A stretch of 64,000 nt of DNA, taken from assembly GCF_000271845.1 (NCBI RefSeq), contig NZ_JH719395.1, positions 532,025 through 596,024 of the forward strand. Direction: 5' to 3'. Source of the DNA: Rhizobium leguminosarum bv. trifolii WSM2297 (GTDB lineage Bacteria; Pseudomonadota; Alphaproteobacteria; Rhizobiales; Rhizobiaceae). Below are positions 59,809-64,000 of the stretch, one piece after another; position 1 is the stretch's first letter, and each line of letters opens with the position of its first letter. Position numbers and translations under genes: made by a program. The notes beneath the pieces were generated by a model. It did not search any database and was not told the DNA's origin. It saw only the letters and a list, made by a program, of their open reading frames with translations.

Positions 59809-60546
59809 TCAGGCTTCGTCGCCGGGCGTGCCGAAACGGATGCGGAAGCGCCGGTTCTCCTTGCCCTTCTTTTCGATTTTGGCGATGTGAATCTGGCCGA
59901 CTTCCTGTGTTTCGGAGACATGTGTGCCGCCGCAGGGCTGGCTGTCAATCGACGAGTTCTCGCCGATGCAGACGAGGCTGACGCGCCCGAGCCCGATCGG
60001 CGGGCGCACATTCTTCGATTTGACGATATCGGGGTTGGCTTCAAGTTCCTCGTCGGTGATCCACTGCAGATAGACCGGATGGTTCTGACCGACCAGCTCC
60101 ATCAGCCTGGCGGTGACCGCGTCCTTGTCGATCGTCTCGGTCATGTCGAAGTCGACGCGGCTTTCCTCCTCGCCGACAGCAGCGCCGGTGATCGGATAGG
60201 AGCAAACGACGGAGAGCAGATGGCAGGCCGTGTGCATGCGCATCAGCCTGTAACGGCGCTGCCAGTCGACATGCAGCACCAACGTCTCGCCGACCACAGG
60301 CCGCGGCTCGTTTTCGAGCGGCACATGGATGACGATATCCTTGCTCGGACCATGCTTCGTCTGGCCGAGCGTGATCTTAGTGCCATCGGCGCGTTCAAGC
60401 TCGCCGGTATCGCCAGGCTGGCCGCCTGACGTCGCATAGAAGCAGGTTTGGTTGAGTTCAATGCCCCCGTCGTCATGAACGGCGGTGACGACCGCCTCGC
60501 ATGTCGAGAGATAGAAATCGTCACGATAAAGCGCATTGACGGGCAT
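59809..60546 (-). CDS. Alanyl-tRNA editing protein (AlaX)
   Basis: 245 residues, the stand-alone AlaX-M type. Zinc/editing motifs: HxxxH in MRMHTACHLLSV and CxxxH in DSQPCGGTHVSETQEVG. N-terminal OB-like part: TCFYATSGGQPGDTGEL. The protein removes Ser or Gly from mischarged tRNA-Ala. It is embedded between cysK and sseA, 6 and 18 nt gaps, an unusual link to sulphur amino-acid genes. Confidence 0.92.
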   Translation of the reverse strand: MPVNALYRDDFYLSTCEAVVTAVHDDGGIELNQTCFYATSGGQPGDTGELERADGTKITLGQTKHGPSKDIVIHVPLENEPRPVVGETLVLHVDWQRRYRLMRMHTACHLLSVVCSYPITGAAVGEEESRVDFDMTETIDKDAVTARLMELVGQNHPVYLQWITDEELEANPDIVKSKNVRPPIGLGRVSLVCIGENSSIDSQPCGGTHVSETQEVGQIHIAKIEKKGKENRRFRIRFGTPGDEA

Positions 60547-60552
60547 GGGGTC

Positions 60553-61590
60553 TCACGCGGGTTCGTAGGGAACGTCGATCTCGGGCGACCTAGCCATCCA
60601 GCCCGGAACGGGCAGCCCCTTCGACGTCAGGAAATCCGGGTTGAAGAGTTTTGACTGGTAGCGGTTGCCGTAGTCGCAGAGGATCGTCACCACCGTGTGG
60701 CCGGGGCCGAGATCCCGGGCGAGTTTGACTGCGCCGGCAATGTTGATCGCCGTCGAGCCGCCGAGGCAAAGCCCCTCGTTCTCGACGAGATCGAAGAGAT
60801 AGGGTAGCGATTCGGCATCGGAGACCCGATAGGAGAAATCGGGTGTGAAGCCTTCGAGATTGGCGGTGATGCGGCCCTGGCCGATGCCCTCGGTGATCGA
60901 CGATCCCTCGGATTTCAGCGCGCCATTCTGGTAGAATTCGTAAAGTGCCGCGCCATCGGGATCGGCAATGCCGATCTTGATGTCCTTATTGAAAGCCTTG
61001 AGGCCAGCGGCGACGCCGGCCAGTGTACCGCCGGAACCGACGGAGCAGATGAAACCGTCGACCTTGCCGTCGGTATCGTTCCAGATTTCTTTTGCCGTCG
61101 TCTCGATATGCGCCTGCCGGTTAGCGACGTTGTCGAACTGGTTTGCCCAAATCGCCCCGTTCGGCTCAGTCTTCGCCAACTGCTCGGCGAGCCGCCCGGA
61201 GACCTTCACATAATTGTTCGGGTTCTTGTAGGGAACGGCGGGCACTTCGACCAACTCGGCGCCGAGCAGTTTCAGCGCGTCCTTCTTTTCCTGGCTCTGC
61301 GTTTCCGGGATGACGATGACGGTGCGGTAGCCGAGCGCTTTCGCGACCAGCGTCAGCCCGATGCCGGTATTGCCGGCCGTGCCTTCGACGATAACGCCGC
61401 CGGGCCGAAGCAGCCCTTTCCGTTCCGCGTCGCGGATGATGTAGAGCGCGGCACGATCCTTCACCGACTGGCCGGGGTTGAGGAACTCCGCCTTGCCGAG
61501 GATGGTGCAGCCGGTCGCCGCTGAGGCGCCCTTGAGTTTGATCAAGGGCGTATTGCCGATGGCTTCGAGGACGGAAGGGTGGAAGGTCAT
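60553..61590 (-). CDS. cysK: Cysteine synthase-like PLP enzyme
   Basis: 345 residues. PLP Lys in FLNPGQSVKDRAALYII, substrate loop EGTAGNTGIGLTLVAKALGY, phosphate loop CSVGSGGTLAGVAAGLKAFN. The C-terminus is longer than E. coli CysK. It makes cysteine from O-acetylserine and sulphide; the closely related rhizobial CysK/CBS-type clade could use other substrates. First gene of the cysK-alaX-sseA-GNAT operon. TGTAACTA-like promoter elements were not recognised upstream. Confidence 0.9.
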   Translation of the reverse strand: MTFHPSVLEAIGNTPLIKLKGASAATGCTILGKAEFLNPGQSVKDRAALYIIRDAERKGLLRPGGVIVEGTAGNTGIGLTLVAKALGYRTVIVIPETQSQEKKDALKLLGAELVEVPAVPYKNPNNYVKVSGRLAEQLAKTEPNGAIWANQFDNVANRQAHIETTAKEIWNDTDGKVDGFICSVGSGGTLAGVAAGLKAFNKDIKIGIADPDGAALYEFYQNGALKSEGSSITEGIGQGRITANLEGFTPDFSYRVSDAESLPYLFDLVENEGLCLGGSTAINIAGAVKLARDLGPGHTVVTILCDYGNRYQSKLFNPDFLTSKGLPVPGWMARSPEIDVPYEPA

Positions 61591-61815
61591 GGAATCTGCC
61601 TCTATTCGAACTCTTACTTTAGGAACGGTCTTTTCCCTTCACAAGGCTGAGTTGGCAAGAAATGCTATTCCACGCCGCTGTCGGGCACGATAAAATTTGG
61701 CCTTAGTCCCCCGAAATGACGCATCGCCCGCAATCCCGCCATGCGTGGGTGATCCGAAGATTGACTTTCCCCGTACGGATGACGACAAAGCGACAACGGA
61801 GCGCGGCAACAGGGC

Positions 61816-62475
61816 GTGACCGAAACCGGCATGATTCACGAGCAGATCGACACGATCGATGCATTGATGGCGCATTATGTCGCCGGCTCCTTGCCCGAGC
61901 CGGCGCGGGTGCTCGTACGATCCCATCTTGAAATGAAGCCCGACAATCGCAGCCTGGTGGCCAGCCTCGAATTGCTGGCCGGGGAGGCGCTTGAAAGCGC
62001 GCCTGAAACCGCCATTGAGAACCGCGACCGGCGGCTTCAGGCAATCTTTTCCTCTGCCGCGCCGGTCTCGGCGTCACGGGCGGCCGCGCGGCCGGAAAAC
62101 ACGCTGTTTCCCCAGGCGTTGCGCGATTTCGTCGGCTTCGAGGTTGAGGACGTGCCCTGGCGCAAACGGTTGCCGGGCTTCAAGGACTATTGCCTCGATA
62201 TCGACGGCTGCGAGGTCAACCTGATGTGGATCCGCCCTGGCCGCGCGCTGCCGGCGCACACCCACAAAGGCATGGAACTGATCCTCATTCTCGACGGCGC
62301 CTTCAACGATGAGCGCGGCCGTTTCGGCCCCGGCGACATCTCCATTGCCGACGAGACGATCGACCACCGGCCGGTCGCCGAAGAGGACCGGCCCTGCATC
62401 GCCTTTGCCGTTTCGGACGGGCCGGTGAAGCTGACCGGATCCCTTCGCCAGATGATCGGCGACCTGATCGGCTGA
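61816..62475 (+). CDS. ChrR-family cupin anti-sigma protein with degenerate zinc motif
   Basis: 219 residues from GTG at 61816 (ATG at 61831 is an alternative). The N-terminal anti-sigma region (LMAHYVAGSLPEPARVLVRS HLEMKPDNR) aligns with ChrR where the zinc motif is HxxxCxxC; here it reads H-LEM-K-PD-N, so both Cys ligands are lost. The C-terminal cupin keeps its metal site (LPAHTHKGMELILILDG ... DETIDHRP: His, His, Glu, His). ChrR holds RpoE inactive until singlet oxygen acts. No sigma gene is adjacent. Neighbouring SDR and CFA synthase genes match the ChrR/RpoE regulon of Rhodobacter. Confidence 0.85.
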   Translation: MTETGMIHEQIDTIDALMAHYVAGSLPEPARVLVRSHLEMKPDNRSLVASLELLAGEALESAPETAIENRDRRLQAIFSSAAPVSASRAAARPENTLFPQALRDFVGFEVEDVPWRKRLPGFKDYCLDIDGCEVNLMWIRPGRALPAHTHKGMELILILDGAFNDERGRFGPGDISIADETIDHRPVAEEDRPCIAFAVSDGPVKLTGSLRQMIGDLIG

Positions 62476-62575
62476 AAGCAGCCACAATGGTGTGATAGAG
62501 CCATAAATCCGGGAGAGGTAGAGGAACTTCCGGACCTGTTTTCGTGTTGGTCAGGCAGACCCGGAGGAACATGTC

Positions 62576-63409
62576 ATGCGTGATTTCATCGCCCGTCCCG
62601 AACATGGGATCGTCTGGATCACCGGGGCGAGTTCCGGTATCGGCCGGGCGCTTGCGCTGAAGCTTGCCGGCGAGGGATACAAGGTCGCCGTCACCGCCAG
62701 AAGCCATGAAAAGCTGGTCGAGCTGCAGTCCGAGGCAAGCGGCCTTTCCGGCAGCATTGTCGTTCTCGACGGCGACGTCACCGATGCCGAGGACATGGAA
62801 CATGTCATGGCCTCCATCGAATATGAACATGGCACGCTTGCCATGGCGATCCTCAATGCCGGCGTTTACCTGCCTGTTCATGCCGAGGATCTGAACCGCT
62901 CCGATTTCGACAGAAGCTTTGCCGTCAATCTTTCCGGCGTCGTCAACTGTCTGCTGCCGGCGGTCAATCATATGAAGGCGAAAGGGCAGGGGCAGATTGC
63001 CATCGTCTCCTGCGTCACCGGCTATGGCGGCCTGCCGACGGGTGCTGCCTATGGCGCCACCAAGGCGGCGCTGATCAATATGGCCGAAAGCCTGAAATTC
63101 GATCTCGACAAGATAGGCATCCGCATCCAGCTGGTCAGCCCGGGTTTTCTCGATACGCCGGCGACTGGGAAAAACGCCTTTCCGATGTCAGCCTTGGTGT
63201 CGGTCGAGGAGGCCGCCCGGCAGATTGCCGCCGGGCTGAAATCGCAGGCTTTCGAGATCGCGTTCCCGAAGCGCGTCGCCACCATGCTGAAGCTGGCGCG
63301 CCTGCTGCCCTATGGCGCTTATTTTCCGCTGGTGAACCGCGTCACCGGCTGGCGGGAGCGGCCGCCATCGGCGGGTCACCATCCGGTGACGCCGCATCTG
63401 GCGGAATGA
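62576..63409 (+). CDS. Short-chain dehydrogenase/reductase (singlet-oxygen regulon type)
   Basis: 277 residues: cofactor motif GIVWITGASSGIGRALALKL, AILNAGVYLP, Ser in IAIVSCVTGYGG and YGATKAALINMAESLKFDL. The C-terminal extension (PKRVATMLKLARLLPYGAYF) is typical of the SDR found beside CFA synthase in RpoE regulons. GGAAC at 62523 followed by TT after 19 nt is an EcfG-like promoter candidate. Convergent with the CFA synthase gene, stop codons adjacent. Confidence 0.9.
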   Translation: MRDFIARPEHGIVWITGASSGIGRALALKLAGEGYKVAVTARSHEKLVELQSEASGLSGSIVVLDGDVTDAEDMEHVMASIEYEHGTLAMAILNAGVYLPVHAEDLNRSDFDRSFAVNLSGVVNCLLPAVNHMKAKGQGQIAIVSCVTGYGGLPTGAAYGATKAALINMAESLKFDLDKIGIRIQLVSPGFLDTPATGKNAFPMSALVSVEEAARQIAAGLKSQAFEIAFPKRVATMLKLARLLPYGAYFPLVNRVTGWRERPPSAGHHPVTPHLAE

Positions 63410-64000
63410 TCACCGGCGCGAGAACACCACCTGGCGTACATCGATATTGCGGGCGCGGAAACCGGCCTCGCAATAGAACAGATAGAACTCCCAGAGCCGC
63501 TTAAAACGCTCGTCGAAACCCATCGGGCGGATGCGTTCCCAGACCGACCAGAAGCGCTCGCGCCATTCGGCAAGCGTTCGGGCATAGTCGAGCCCGAACC
63601 CGAAATCCTTGACCAGTGACAGATCGACCTTGCCGGCGAGTTCGGCCAAGTGATTGCGCGTCGGCAGCATGCCGCCGGGAAAGACATATTTCTGAATGAA
63701 GTCGGGATTGCCGCGATACTGGTCAAAGGATTCCGGACTGATGGTGATGATCTGCAGGCCGGCCTTGCCGCCCGGCTTCAGACATTGCCTGAGTTTGGCG
63801 AAATAGGACGGCCAGTATTTCTCACCGACGGCTTCGAACATTTCGATCGAGACGATCCGGTCATAGAGCCCGGTCTCGTCGCGGTAATCCTGGAAGCGGA
63901 ATTCGACGCGGTCGTCGAGGCCGGCGTTGCGGATGCGCTCCTGCGCAAAGGCGAGCTGCTCGCGGCTGATCGTCAGTCCCGTCACCTTGCAGTTCAGCTC
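63410..64000 (-). CDS. Cyclopropane-fatty-acyl-phospholipid synthase, C-terminal part
   Basis: The frame runs off the right edge, leaving the last 197 residues. SAM-methyltransferase region after motif I: VTGLTISREQLAFAQERIRN, IVSIEMFEAVGEKYWPSYFA KL, IITISPESFDQYRGNPDFIQ KYVFPGGMLPT, then the family end VWERIRPMGFDERFKRLWEF YLFYCEAGFRARNIDVRQVV. The enzyme adds a methylene bridge to membrane unsaturated fatty acids. It belongs to the stress cluster with the ChrR-like protein and SDR. Confidence 0.93.
   Translation of the reverse strand, partial: ELNCKVTGLTISREQLAFAQERIRNAGLDDRVEFRFQDYRDETGLYDRIVSIEMFEAVGEKYWPSYFAKLRQCLKPGGKAGLQIITISPESFDQYRGNPDFIQKYVFPGGMLPTRNHLAELAGKVDLSLVKDFGFGLDYARTLAEWRERFWSVWERIRPMGFDERFKRLWEFYLFYCEAGFRARNIDVRQVVFSRR

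Overview
The window looks like chromosomal sequence of a Rhizobium of the leguminosarum/etli type (Rhizobiaceae, Alphaproteobacteria). This is inferred from the high GC, a large coenzyme-B12-dependent ribonucleotide reductase (NrdJ), a complete phenylalanine/tyrosine degradation locus, BA14K-type and DUF1236 secreted proteins, many Lrp/AsnC regulators and several GGAAC-N18/19-TT sequences that fit the rhizobial RpoE2/EcfG general-stress sigma factor. Species cannot be fixed from the sequence alone. There is no rRNA, prophage, IS element or CRISPR array.

Layout. 0-7 kb: tail of a sugar ABC transporter operon with two GMC oxidoreductases, a Gfo/Idh/MocA dehydrogenase and a fumarate-reductase-like flavoprotein, probably one sugar/polyol oxidation operon. 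7-21 kb: a stress and signalling stretch with small proteins, exonuclease III, a NarX/NarL-type two-component pair, Gly/Asn-rich secreted proteins, a FecR protein coupled to a CHASE2-GGDEF-EAL protein, BA14K and DUF1236 proteins, a HARP-like protein and an L,D-transpeptidase; several genes carry EcfG-like promoters. 21-27 kb: phhA with a divergent Lrp regulator, then a second Lrp regulator divergent from hppD-hmgA-fahA-maiA, taking phenylalanine to fumarate and acetoacetate. 27-32 kb: a MEKHLA/PAS protein, two tandem periplasmic ClpP-like serine hydrolase paralogues (the second broken by two opposite frameshifts), a patatin and a DUF2314 protein. 32.4-33.7 kb: a small AT-richer insert with two unrecognised genes. 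33.7-37.5 kb: nrdJ, with candidate NrdR boxes upstream. 38-41.3 kb: gpt, a universal stress protein and a CinA-like protein.

41.56-41.85 kb: a tRNA-Leu(UAA) gene on the minus strand interrupted in the anticodon by a 204-nt group I intron. The exons join to a perfect tRNA, and the intron carries the conserved group I core. This is the most remarkable element in the window. 42-51 kb: a SARP/TPR regulator with a small downstream protein, VanZ, ilvA, a diguanylate cyclase, and a divergent SDR/TetR pair with a clear operator, then azoR with a divergent LysR. 52-58 kb: Tat-exported CpdB, PilZ, an EamA exporter, and an Lrp regulator divergent from ald. 58-61.6 kb: a tight cysK-alaX-sseA-GNAT operon. 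61.8-64 kb: a ChrR-like cupin anti-sigma protein that has lost its zinc cysteines, an SDR and a truncated cyclopropane-fatty-acid synthase, which resembles the ChrR/RpoE singlet-oxygen regulon without the sigma gene.
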